Shown in pieces: positions 26,241 to 33,829 of a DNA stretch of 64,000 bases. A program made the translations under genes and the position numbers. Location of the stretch: contig CAZXFW010000001.1 of assembly GCA_964640175.1 (NCBI GenBank), forward strand, positions 186,001 to 250,000, in the 5' to 3' direction. The stretch is from JACKDX01 sp964640175 (GTDB lineage Bacteria > Myxococcota_A > Polyangia > Polyangiales > GCA-016699535). A model generated the notes under the pieces. The model was not told the DNA's origin, made no database searches, and saw nothing but the letters and a program-made list of their open reading frames with translations. Positions within the stretch are counted from its first letter, which is position 1. Each line of letters begins with the position of its first letter.

Positions 26241-27008
26241 TCACTTTGAGGATTGCCAGATAAACTCAGGTGGCTTTCCTGCAACCACTTGGGTTTCGAT
26301 TGCGCGTGCCGCTTGGCTGCCTGGTTCAAAACGCACCACAGGACATGTAGAGCCTGTACAGTTTTTTGCCTCAGCGATCGCGTCAAAGTCCACATCGAGC
26401 AGCCATGATGCGGGATCAACCTGCACAAGAAGATGATCTCCCATGTGGATCGCATGCTCAAATGTCACTGCGTCGCTACCGCTTCGCACAACAGGTATGC
26501 CCTGTTCTGTCGCTTCCTCTTGCTGAAAAACCAGCTCGGCGACAAATGGGATCGTGGTTTGATCCAGCACTGCCTTGCCCACCAGCCGTAACGAGTTGTT
26601 ACCCAGCACTTGCGCTGCGTCCGTCACGAGAGGCTCTGACTGGGTGAGCAATGAAACAAACCCAAGATCGTACATCCAGGAACGAACGAAACCCGAGATG
26701 GCATTCATTTCGCCCGCAGGTACCGGTATTGGATCGAGTGTGTTGACGATGGTAGCGCTTGTCCATTCGGCTTGCGCCGTCTCGCACAGCTCGCCCGCTT
26801 GCACTCCCGCACAAAGATAGAGCGGACCAAAAACAAGCCAGGCCTGATCAAGCTCAGTCTGCCAACCATTCCGGCCCACGACCGGTGCATCTTGCTGCAC
26901 GCCGCTTACCGAAAGCGAAATACCAACACGCTCCTGACCGGTGTCAACGCAGCCAACCCAGCCAGGAACGAATGCAAACAGCAAGGCTACTTGGACCACG
27001 TACTTCAT
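26241..27008 (-). CDS. lipoprotein of the accessory metal-linked block
   Basis: A 255-residue lipoprotein with signal peptide and lipobox WVGC (Cys20). No named family. It looks like a distant relative of the lipoproteins at 29686 and 37835. NGWQTELDQAWLVFGPLYLC matches their DGWQVRFESYIAVLGDIHL, and HAIHMGDHLLVQV...WLLDVDFDAI matches their IHGDHMFFNG...WLADCDLNLDG. The acidic region lacks a full EF-hand loop and there is no His tail. It overlaps the receptor gene by 4 bases (ATGA) and would share its promoter and the operator at 29617. A partner of the receptor at the cell surface is the likely role. Confidence 0.7.
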   Translation of the reverse strand: MKYVVQVALLFAFVPGWVGCVDTGQERVGISLSVSGVQQDAPVVGRNGWQTELDQAWLVFGPLYLCAGVQAGELCETAQAEWTSATIVNTLDPIPVPAGEMNAISGFVRSWMYDLGFVSLLTQSEPLVTDAAQVLGNNSLRLVGKAVLDQTTIPFVAELVFQQEEATEQGIPVVRSGSDAVTFEHAIHMGDHLLVQVDPASWLLDVDFDAIAEAKNCTGSTCPVVRFEPGSQAARAIETQVVAGKPPEFIWQSSK

Positions 27009-29581
27009 AGGCGGATCTCCAGGGTGGCCATGATCGTACGCGGCGCGCCTGCAGAAATATGGCGGGCCGGCACTCGTGACGGCATGCCACTCGGATTCCA
27101 GTTCGAAACAAAGTTGTATTCGAGGGCAGCATACCGATCGTCAAACAGATTAAAAATCTCTAGTCCCAGCTCAACGTTACGCCAGCCAACACCTACGGAG
27201 GCGTCAAACAGAGAGACCACCGACGCAAAATCGCCGTGCGGTAGCGGTCGAGACGACAACAACGAGTAGCCTATGCCTGCACGGCCCCGCAGATCTGCTG
27301 CGTACACATCTCTCACTAAACGGCCCTTGGCCCCCAAATCTAAACGCAACACCAAGGGCGGTATGTAGGGCAGATTCTGCCCCTCTTTGAATGCAGGTTG
27401 AGGATTTTGAGCCGTCGCTGGAGGCGGTTCTAGAAGCTCTGCATCCACGTAAGTAATAGACGCTGCACCCAATAGCCATGGGTACGGTTGTGTTTTGGCG
27501 TAAAGCACCGTGCCTGCCCGGCGCGTCTCGCCGATGCGTTCGGCGCGCCCTTCTGAAGCATCAAAAGCAATGTCATCGGATAGCCACGTGTAAAAGCCGG
27601 TAAGAGAAAGCTCCAAGCGCTCATCCCAGCGCATGCGCACACCCACATCGCCAGAGCGTACCTTGGTAAAAGGCGCTTGTTCACCGTCCTCAAGCGTACG
27701 TGCTTGAGGTGAACGATATCCTTCACCGTAGGCGCCAAGCAACGACACCCACTTTTGTAACTTGATCTCGGTACTCGCACGTGGCCCCCAGGCGAGGCCA
27801 AACGACGTGCGTTCAAAGCCCGTGATATAGGTATCGTCTGGCCGCGTAAGCGGTGCAAGATTGCCCAGCTTGTCATTCACATCATAGTAAAGTGCATCCG
27901 CCCGCAACCCCGCGCGCACGTTCACAAAAGGTGTCAATGACCAATCCAGATCGCCCCACATGCCAAGGTCTACCCCCTGAATCTGCGCATCCACACGCTT
28001 ATCCCAGATCTGGTTGTGTACCGCTGCATCGAGCAGGGCTTGGGTTTGATCAATAGAGTCCATACGTCCGGTGAGACCAAGCTCCAGTGTCCCCTGCGCC
28101 CATGACGCGGGCCGATACGGCGCCGTACGGTAGCGGCCGTGCAGGCCAAGCGATGTTGTGCGATTGTTTTGCGCGATCAAATCGCCGCGACCCGATACAT
28201 TCTCCAGAGTCTGGGAACGCTGGGTAAATCCAGTGAAGTTTTCGTGAAGCTGAAAGTTATCGTAACTGAGCCATGCACCCGCCTCGGCGTTATCGCCCGC
28301 TGTGCCGCGGTACTCCGCAGTCAACCCCGCCATGAGGCGCCCGCTCAGTGCATTTTGCTTCTGGGCTGTGGGCAATGGATACACATCGTAGAATCCCACG
28401 CTGCCTGCATCGATGTCGTCTTTTCGCAACACACCGGCCATGTCTGCCCGCGAACCATAGAGCACGCCAAGGGCACGATAGCGCCAACGTTTGGAACCAA
28501 ACGTATGCTGGAAAATGCCGCTTGCACTTTGACCCGCGCGATTTTGTCCAAAGCCATCGGTACGGCGGTATTGCACGGCACCGAACGACTCCGAAGATAA
28601 GTCCGGTGGAGCCCACAACGCGAGTTGACGAAACGTGTTAAACGACCCGTAGCCTGACTTAAGCAAGACGCCGCGCTCTTTCACACCAAGATCAAAATCT
28701 ACCGTTCCTGCGACGGCAAAATCACCTTGGCGCGGATCGTACACACCTTCGGTGATGCGTAGGTTTTGAACAACTTCGGACATCAAAAACCCGAGATCGG
28801 CATAGCCTTGGCTGTGAATATGAGACGGCAAATTGATCGGAAGTCCACCGACACGCAATTCCAAATCCTGACCATGCTCCGCATCGAAGCCACGCAGCAT
28901 GATATTGTGCGCAACGGCATCGCCCTCTGAGCGCGCGATATAGACTCCGGGAGCTGAGCGCAAAATTTCTGCGCCTTCGGCATGGGGCGCAGCTCGCAAC
29001 ACCTCGCTATCAATCCGAAAATGACTGCTGCTGCGATTCTCGGTGCGCAGTGTAGTGGGATCGACTCGAGCGGTGGCGCTGTACGCCTTCTTTTTTGGCA
29101 CCGGCTTGAGATGCGGATCGGCGACCATGTGCGTGGGCGGATGTTCATCGCGTGCTGCACCTGAAGCGCCGGGCTCTGTTGTCGCCAAGTCAAACAGCGG
29201 TAGCTCAAAATGCACGGCCACATGAACGCGGCTGGCGACTGGCTGATCACCCTGGCGAGCAGGCGCAAACTTCCAACTGCGCAGAGCTTGCAGCGCGGCA
29301 CGATCAAAATCGGCGCCTGCCGAATGCTCCACCTTGGTAGCCATGATCTGCCCCGTTTCACTGAGAACCACCTCAATCATCACCGTGGGGTGCAATCCCT
29401 CCTTGATCCGTGCAGGCGGATACTCAGGTGGCGGCGCCTCTAACAAGCGGGGCGGCTCCAAAGCCAGCTTATCTACGCTAGGCGAAGGAGCTTGCTGTGC
29501 CATTGCCCCCTGAGGTAGCCAAGGGCCAATCGTGATGCTCAGAAGCAGCCAACCGTGCAGTTTTGGACGGCAATTCCACAT
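27005..29581 (-). CDS. TonB-like domain fused to a TonB-dependent outer-membrane receptor
   Basis: An 858-residue receptor with an unusual N-terminus. After a signal peptide (LPQGAMAQQ), residues about 45-130 form a TonB C-terminal-type domain: YPPARIKEGLHPTVMIEVVL, then ADFDRAALQALRSWKFAPAR. A plug domain follows (IDSEVLRAAPHAEGAEILRSAPGV, then VAHNIMLRGFDAEHGQDLELRVGG) and a 22-strand-type barrel ends in IMATLEIRL. Such receptors import metal chelates, cobalamin or sugars using TonB energy. The fused domain may dock to the receptor's own plug or to partner receptors. The gene starts 36 bases from the operator at 29617 and is coupled to the lipoprotein downstream, which fits metal-regulated uptake. 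Confidence 0.88.
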   Translation of the reverse strand: MWNCRPKLHGWLLLSITIGPWLPQGAMAQQAPSPSVDKLALEPPRLLEAPPPEYPPARIKEGLHPTVMIEVVLSETGQIMATKVEHSAGADFDRAALQALRSWKFAPARQGDQPVASRVHVAVHFELPLFDLATTEPGASGAARDEHPPTHMVADPHLKPVPKKKAYSATARVDPTTLRTENRSSSHFRIDSEVLRAAPHAEGAEILRSAPGVYIARSEGDAVAHNIMLRGFDAEHGQDLELRVGGLPINLPSHIHSQGYADLGFLMSEVVQNLRITEGVYDPRQGDFAVAGTVDFDLGVKERGVLLKSGYGSFNTFRQLALWAPPDLSSESFGAVQYRRTDGFGQNRAGQSASGIFQHTFGSKRWRYRALGVLYGSRADMAGVLRKDDIDAGSVGFYDVYPLPTAQKQNALSGRLMAGLTAEYRGTAGDNAEAGAWLSYDNFQLHENFTGFTQRSQTLENVSGRGDLIAQNNRTTSLGLHGRYRTAPYRPASWAQGTLELGLTGRMDSIDQTQALLDAAVHNQIWDKRVDAQIQGVDLGMWGDLDWSLTPFVNVRAGLRADALYYDVNDKLGNLAPLTRPDDTYITGFERTSFGLAWGPRASTEIKLQKWVSLLGAYGEGYRSPQARTLEDGEQAPFTKVRSGDVGVRMRWDERLELSLTGFYTWLSDDIAFDASEGRAERIGETRRAGTVLYAKTQPYPWLLGAASITYVDAELLEPPPATAQNPQPAFKEGQNLPYIPPLVLRLDLGAKGRLVRDVYAADLRGRAGIGYSLLSSRPLPHGDFASVVSLFDASVGVGWRNVELGLEIFNLFDDRYAALEYNFVSNWNPSGMPSRVPARHISAGAPRTIMATLEIRL

Positions 29582-29616
29582 ACGTAATGCCCAGGGCTAT
29601 CGTATTTTTAGTCCGT

Positions 29617-29633
29617 TTGCAACGTACTTGCAT
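29617..29633. promoter_or_regulatory. Fur-family-type operator (TTGCAA-N5-TTGCAT)
   Basis: TTGCAA-CGTAC-TTGCAT lies in the 104-base gap between the divergent receptor gene and the lipoprotein gene at 29686, so it could control both. The same word occurs at 31266 and 35115. It matches 11 of 12 fixed positions of the Streptomyces Nur box TTGCAA-N5-TTGCAA. Confidence 0.6.
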
Positions 29634-29685
29634 TAGTAATTCAATTGCGTTAACTTACGGCTCCATGTCGAATAGGGAGACGATG

Positions 29686-30651
29686 ATGGACCGTATTAAA
29701 TGGATAACGCTCTGGTCTTTGCTTGGGATTTTGGCGTGTGGCGACGATTCCGGCGGGGGCACGCTGACCGTTGCGATTGAAGCAGAGGACTCCATCACCA
29801 GCGGCCTCGATCCAGGAGCGGAAGTCGAAAACATTCAAGATGGCTGGCAGGTGCGTTTTGAGTCTTACATCGCAGTGCTTGGAGACATCCACTTAAACTT
29901 TGCAACCGATGCCACCACGGAAGCGCACGCAGAGCAACTGTATGCCGTGGATTTGACTTCCGTGCCTCAAAATGGATTAGCACTATGGACAGTTCCGGCT
30001 TTGAAGGCAGGAGACTGGAATTTCAGTTATGCCTTAGGTGATGGCAGTCTCGCTGAGCCGCATGCAAGCGTGAGCGAAGAGGCCTTTGCGCAGATCAGCG
30101 AGCAGGATTTGACGTATATGATCACCGGAACGCTTTCTAAAACGGATGGTGAGTCATGTCCGCCAAACAGCCTCGCCGAGCCCGGCTCTGCCACACCCGT
30201 TGGCACCAACGCTGGCGGCGATCACTGCTACACCAACGCGGCTGTGAAGTTTAGTATTTCACTCAATGCCGAGACCCACTACACCTTCTGCGGCCTGGAC
30301 GATGCAAAGAGCTTCAATATGCCCACGGCTGGCACGCAACACGTGGCCATCACCATCCATGGCGACCACATGTTTTTCAATGGTTTTCCTGAGGGCGACG
30401 AGGGCGGCACCTTGCGCCTTGCACAGTGGCTCGCGGATTGTGATTTGAATCTCGACGGACAGGTAGATATGGATGAACTTGCGCAGATTGCGCCCGCAGA
30501 CTTGTCCGAGCTTGATGACCGCTACCAATTGGGAGGCTCCAGCATCGAGCTCGACACCATGCAAGACTATGTAAAGGCACAACTTAAAACGCAGGGGCAC
30601 ATCCAGGGCGAAGGCGAATGCGCCATCGATGGCCAATCCCACCACCACTAA
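29686..30651 (+). CDS. EF-hand lipoprotein with His-rich C-terminus
   Basis: A 321-residue lipoprotein (lipobox ILAC, Cys at about 15). No named family. The N-terminal half is a beta domain with DGWQVRFESYIAVLGDIHL. The second half has a conserved block GDHMFFNGFPEGDEGG, then a canonical EF-hand loop DLNLDGQVDMDE near residue 260, and the C-terminus reads GQSHHH. Four Cys in the middle may form disulphides. A strong paralogue is encoded at 37835. The ribosome-binding site AGGGAGA precedes two ATGs (29683, 29686). The operator at 29617 lies 53 bases upstream and is shared with the divergent receptor. I infer a surface metal-binding role. Confidence 0.75.
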   Translation: MDRIKWITLWSLLGILACGDDSGGGTLTVAIEAEDSITSGLDPGAEVENIQDGWQVRFESYIAVLGDIHLNFATDATTEAHAEQLYAVDLTSVPQNGLALWTVPALKAGDWNFSYALGDGSLAEPHASVSEEAFAQISEQDLTYMITGTLSKTDGESCPPNSLAEPGSATPVGTNAGGDHCYTNAAVKFSISLNAETHYTFCGLDDAKSFNMPTAGTQHVAITIHGDHMFFNGFPEGDEGGTLRLAQWLADCDLNLDGQVDMDELAQIAPADLSELDDRYQLGGSSIELDTMQDYVKAQLKTQGHIQGEGECAIDGQSHHH

Positions 30652-30705
30652 TCCGGGGGATTATTCAGCGTGGCCAAAACCCCACTGATCGCAAGAAAAT
30701 TTGCC

Positions 30706-31194
30706 CTACGTTCTTCGGCGGCATGAGGCACATTTGCCGGTGATCTCGAGTTCGTTATCTTTGAACGCCTTGCTCCACTTGGGATCTTGGAGTGTCTGAA
30801 GAATCTCTGGAGGTACGCACTCAACTTGTCCACATACGCGGCACGCAAAATGCGGATGGTGGTGCAAGTCCTCAGACTCCCCCACGTATTGGTAGCGGAC
30901 GATTCCTCCAATGCGGCTGGCAACACGTGCCAAGTTGACCTCTACCAAGTCAGTTAAGTTTCGATACAACGTAGACTGATCCCAGTCGTCCGTTCCTAGG
31001 TGTGTCGCGACGTCCCTCTGTGACAATGGTTTTTTCGCTTCTTTGAGCAATCGAAGCACCGCTACTCGGGGCGCGGTAGCGCGCAGCCCCTTGTCCCGTA
31101 TCTTTTCTCGGAACGCCTCTTTTTTGCTTCCTGTCGATGGCACCACAACAGAAGCATTATTGCATTTGCAAACCAAATGCAATGCAATTTTCAC
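30706..31194 (-). CDS. Fur-family metalloregulator (Fur/Zur/Nur/Mur type)
   Basis: Metal-sensing repressor. A winged-helix domain (RATAPRVAVLRLLKEAKKPLSQRDVATHL, then DQSTLYRNLTDLVEVNLA) is followed by the metal-binding dimerisation domain. That domain has EDLHHHPHFACRVCGQVECV and a C-terminal CASC; the two CxxC pairs form the structural zinc site. The regulatory ligands cannot be used to name the metal. The frame starts at a GTG at 31194, but its first codons overlap an operator-like repeat (31166-31182) and lack a ribosome-binding site, so GTG at 31146 or 31143 is a likelier start. It sits between putative target operons and probably represses them and itself. Confidence 0.9.
   Translation of the reverse strand: MKIALHLVCKCNNASVVVPSTGSKKEAFREKIRDKGLRATAPRVAVLRLLKEAKKPLSQRDVATHLGTDDWDQSTLYRNLTDLVEVNLARVASRIGGIVRYQYVGESEDLHHHPHFACRVCGQVECVPPEILQTLQDPKWSKAFKDNELEITGKCASCRRRT
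31166..31182. promoter_or_regulatory. weaker copy of the operator, at the Fur-family gene start
   Basis: TTGCAA-ACCAA-ATGCAA on the plus strand, which reads TTGCAT-N5-TTGCAA on the gene's own strand. It matches 11 of 12 fixed positions of the Nur-type word. It lies inside the first codons of the longest Fur-family frame and upstream of the alternative starts at 31146/31143, a position expected for autoregulation. Flanking TTGCAT and TGCAAT words make the region repeat-rich. Confidence 0.45.
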
Positions 31195-31265
31195 GCCAGA
31201 ATTGATTAATCATGCCGAGGAGCCGTGTTTAATGCAATCAATATGCTTTTGCTATCTAAAGCCTA

Positions 31266-31282
31266 TTGCAATCTACTTGCAT
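31266..31282. promoter_or_regulatory. Fur-family-type operator (TTGCAA-N5-TTGCAT)
   Basis: TTGCAA-TCTAC-TTGCAT lies 17 bases before the His-rich lipoprotein gene. Identity with the site at 35115 extends outward on both sides: 27 bases with one mismatch from 31263. Shared TATGCT after it could be a -10 element. Confidence 0.6.
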
Positions 31283-31299
31283 TATGCTAAGTGTCTGCC

Positions 31300-31644
31300 A
31301 TGAAGCAACACGCCGGCCCTCTCAGCATAGTCATAGTCGCGATTCTGTTCTTTACGGCTTGTGAAGCACCGCAGGTTGTTCACGATGACCTAGCATTCGA
31401 TCCAGCGGCGATTGAAAATATTGAATTGCCACCCGAGGTCATCAAAGTGATCTGTGGTGTGGCTGGTGGCACGATTCTTGTTGGCTTTGTGGGCTGGCTC
31501 CTAGAGAACTACGGAGAAGGCGTGGTTGCTGAGTATCTTTCCGTAAGGCATGCAGTGGGATCAGATGCATACTGGCGTGCTAGGGCGGCATTTTTGCGGA
31601 CCTCGACGATGACGCGCTGGACCTCATTAAACCAACTTTACTAG
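31300..31644 (+). CDS. His-rich lipoprotein, 5' part before a frameshift
   Basis: Encodes a lipoprotein N-terminus (MKQHAGPLSIVIVAILFFTACE, lipobox FTAC). It continues through LPPEVIKVICGVAGGTILVGFVGWLLENYGEGVVAEYLS and ends at 31644 after about 20 residues that look out of frame (RARAAFLRTSTMTRWT). The next frame is open from 31584 and reads naturally (GGIFADLDDDALDLIKPTLLEVEDL) into the long frame below. The join must lie at 31579-31595, near a run of five T. So this and the next entry are one gene, broken by mutation, sequencing error or slippage. The operator at 31266 is just upstream. Confidence 0.65.
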   Translation: MKQHAGPLSIVIVAILFFTACEAPQVVHDDLAFDPAAIENIELPPEVIKVICGVAGGTILVGFVGWLLENYGEGVVAEYLSVRHAVGSDAYWRARAAFLRTSTMTRWTSLNQLY

Positions 31645-31679
31645 AAGTCGAAGACCTTACTGCGAACGTTGAAACAGCC

Positions 31680-32864
31680 GTGGGCGGCCAATCCTTTCTT
31701 GATCATCACGCGCATTTCCACAGCGAGGATGACGGGCCTGATCACCACCATCATCACCACGATTCCGATCCGCTGGGTGTGCCCGAACGTAACACCGTGA
31801 CCAGCTATCTTGGGGCGATGCGCCAGCAGCGGCCGGATTTTCTGCAAGGCTTTAGCGATGCCGAAGTCATCGCGCTTGTGGAAATTCGGCGAGGCGCAAC
31901 TGCCACCGTTGCGTATCAGGATTTGTCTGCCGCGTTGACGCAGTTGGCGGTGCGCAGCGGTTTTGCTGAGCAAAGCTTGATACATTTGTCCCCCACAGCC
32001 AATGATGCTTTGGTGATCAACGGTCTGATGAGCGAACTACATGACAGCGTTCATCATGCTGCCGATGCGATTGATGCAAAGCGAAGCCGATCTGCCATGC
32101 TTCGTGAGGTGTTGTTCTCCGTCGCCACGGGCTTTTTCGATTTGCTTTACAACCATCTTCCAACTTGGCTGTTTGGACCGAAATCAAGGCCGGTGATGCG
32201 TTCAACCCGCGTGGCCAACTTTTTCTTCCACTGGTTTCCTTTCATTCCAGGAGCAGCGACTGGAGCCCTTGGTTTTCTGAAATGTCCCCAATTTCAACCC
32301 ACTGTCACAGCCGACCAACTTTGCGTCGCAGCCGGAGAACTTGCGGGGGTTCCGGTCGCCTACCACACTGCATTTCACGAAAGTTACTTTGCAGAAGCCA
32401 AAAATCAGAGCCTTTACATCAATTTGCAAGGCCCCTCAGAAAGCGCTTCTATCGTGGAACGTTTTGAGCTCACCCCTGCCCACGAAAACGATCGGCTCAT
32501 TTGGCGATACCGCTCACCGAGTTGTGATGAGCAAAGTTCAACGGAAACCTGCCATGAGCTGGAGGCCAGAGGGGTATCCATTCGAGATATCTTAAGGGAG
32601 AGTTCGGATCTGAGCGAAGACGCAATTCAAGCATTGCCTCAAGAATACCGATTGCAAATCAGTCATCGCTATTCGGGTGAGTTTGTAGAGCAAACGAACG
32701 AAAACATGGTTTCCGAATGTCTTGAGATTCCCGGATCGGAAGATCTCGAACGCGATTGTTCGCCCTTTTCGCAGGGACACGTATGCATCCCGGGCACACC
32801 CAGCGCAGAACAATGCTGTAACTACTGCCATGCGCTCCCCGGCGTAGGCGGTCACTGCCACTGA
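31680..32864 (+). CDS. His-rich lipoprotein, 3' part after a frameshift
   Basis: The main body of the gene begun at 31300. Coding sequence in this frame runs from 31584, although the first start codon, GTG, is at 31680. No known family. A His/Asp-rich stretch near the start, DHHAHFHSEDDGPDHHHHHH, is a strong candidate metal-binding segment. A helical middle part follows (ELHDSVHHAADAIDAKRSR) and a hydrophobic segment VLFSVATGFFDLLYNHLP. The C-terminus is Cys/His-rich (EQCCNYCHALPGVGGHCH). Joined to the first part it would give a protein of roughly 520 residues anchored by lipid. Context (Fur-family gene, shared operator) suggests metal capture at the envelope. Confidence 0.7.
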   Translation: MGGQSFLDHHAHFHSEDDGPDHHHHHHDSDPLGVPERNTVTSYLGAMRQQRPDFLQGFSDAEVIALVEIRRGATATVAYQDLSAALTQLAVRSGFAEQSLIHLSPTANDALVINGLMSELHDSVHHAADAIDAKRSRSAMLREVLFSVATGFFDLLYNHLPTWLFGPKSRPVMRSTRVANFFFHWFPFIPGAATGALGFLKCPQFQPTVTADQLCVAAGELAGVPVAYHTAFHESYFAEAKNQSLYINLQGPSESASIVERFELTPAHENDRLIWRYRSPSCDEQSSTETCHELEARGVSIRDILRESSDLSEDAIQALPQEYRLQISHRYSGEFVEQTNENMVSECLEIPGSEDLERDCSPFSQGHVCIPGTPSAEQCCNYCHALPGVGGHCH

Positions 32865-32876
32865 GTCGGAGGGGCT

Positions 32877-32945
32877 ATGGAATCTGCCCGTCGGCTACTT
32901 TTTGGATGGCTGCTGATGTCATGCGCAGGTGCAGTGCGCCGCTGA
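32877..32945 (+). pseudogene. lipoprotein signal peptide in a different frame from its body
   Basis: A strong GGAGGGG site precedes an ATG that opens a 22-codon frame, MESARRLLFGWLLMSCAGAVRR. This is a convincing lipoprotein signal peptide with lipobox LMSC, but it stops at 32945. The following long frame (from 32929) lacks any signal peptide. The two almost certainly belong to one gene interrupted between about 32925 and 32943. Confidence 0.6.
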
Positions 32946-33630
32946 AAACGCATCGCCCGAGAAACGCACCGCCTATTTCAACGCCTTGAAATCAGAAATG
33001 CTGGCGCAGCTCCGCTCCGCAGACAAACTCGGCCACGAGCAACAAAAAATCTATGGAAGTCCTGATTTCTCCGGTTACGATGCAAACTTCGAAGAGCAGG
33101 CCCGTACCGACTTTCATATCCTGAAAAGCGCAGCCAGTCGCCAAAAAAACCTTGATGAGCTCATTCAAACGCATAGCCTCAAAGCACAGCAAGCAAGTTT
33201 TGTGCAGCAAAACATCAATTTCTATTTGTTTTCTGAAAATGGGCGAAGTGAATGGCAAAACTATCGTTTCGCAGCGGAGCGAAGCATCATCGAATCGCTC
33301 AGCGCCCTCTACGATGTTGCGGTGTTGGACCAGGGGAAACAGTTGGTCTGGGACGGAACTTTAAACGAGGGGCATGGCGGCATTGTGCGCGAAACGTTTA
33401 CTGGAAGCTGCGGCCAGAGCCACCACTGCTTGGATTTGCAGCGTGATATTCGCTACGTACTCGACTCACCGATAGACGCCGAACATGTCCGCTTCAGCCG
33501 TCTCGCACACATCTCGCGTCACATTCAAAGCGAAGTGGAGCAACTAAAAATTGTGGCGGGTGAAGAAGATCTCTACTTTCCCATATTGCTCGCGAAAATT
33601 TCGTGGAACAAACGACTCGGCAATGGATGA
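32929..33630 (+). CDS. helical lipoprotein body, 5' end frameshifted
   Basis: A 233-residue frame with no recognised family, mostly helical and charged (EKRTAYFNALKSEMLAQLRSADKLG). A central segment has Cys and His (SCGQSHHC). The GTG at 32929 has no ribosome-binding site; the true start is probably ATG 32877, giving a lipoprotein once the reading frame is corrected. It follows the frameshifted His-rich gene by 12 bases (counted from 32877) and overlaps the small frame at 33623, so these form one operon under the operator at 31266. Function is unknown. Confidence 0.6.
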   Translation: MQCAAENASPEKRTAYFNALKSEMLAQLRSADKLGHEQQKIYGSPDFSGYDANFEEQARTDFHILKSAASRQKNLDELIQTHSLKAQQASFVQQNINFYLFSENGRSEWQNYRFAAERSIIESLSALYDVAVLDQGKQLVWDGTLNEGHGGIVRETFTGSCGQSHHCLDLQRDIRYVLDSPIDAEHVRFSRLAHISRHIQSEVEQLKIVAGEEDLYFPILLAKISWNKRLGNG

Positions 33631-33817
33631 AAAAAGCGCGGCCTTACTTGCAAGTTACGATTCCGTGCGTATTCGGATACTCGAGCACGCACCAGAGTTT
33701 GCTGCCGTCGATTGTGTGATTAGTTCAGAAACCACCTGGCAAGAACGTATAGACATCATTGAGTCTCATGTGTGGACAGCCGTTGACGGCCTGCTTCTCG
33801 GCGTGGACGATCTATGA
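33623..33817 (+). CDS. small acidic protein or detached C-terminus of the preceding gene
   Basis: A 64-residue frame starting at ATG 33623 and overlapping the preceding stop by 8 bases. It is acidic and helical (MDEKSAALLASYDSVRIRIL, WQERIDIIESHVWTAVDGLLLG) with no signal peptide and no recognised domain. It could be a coupled small gene. It could equally be the true C-terminus of the preceding lipoprotein after another frameshift, since that protein also ends in helical charged sequence. The evidence does not decide. Confidence 0.4.
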   Translation: MDEKSAALLASYDSVRIRILEHAPEFAAVDCVISSETTWQERIDIIESHVWTAVDGLLLGVDDL

Positions 33818-33829
33818 CGCATCCATGCA

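Noticed and set aside
31590..31596. Programmed -1 frameshift at the T-run in the His-rich lipoprotein gene
   Set aside because: The heptamer A-TTT-TTG is not a canonical slippery site and no downstream stimulator was evident. Mutation or sequencing error is simpler, so it is reported only as a frameshift.
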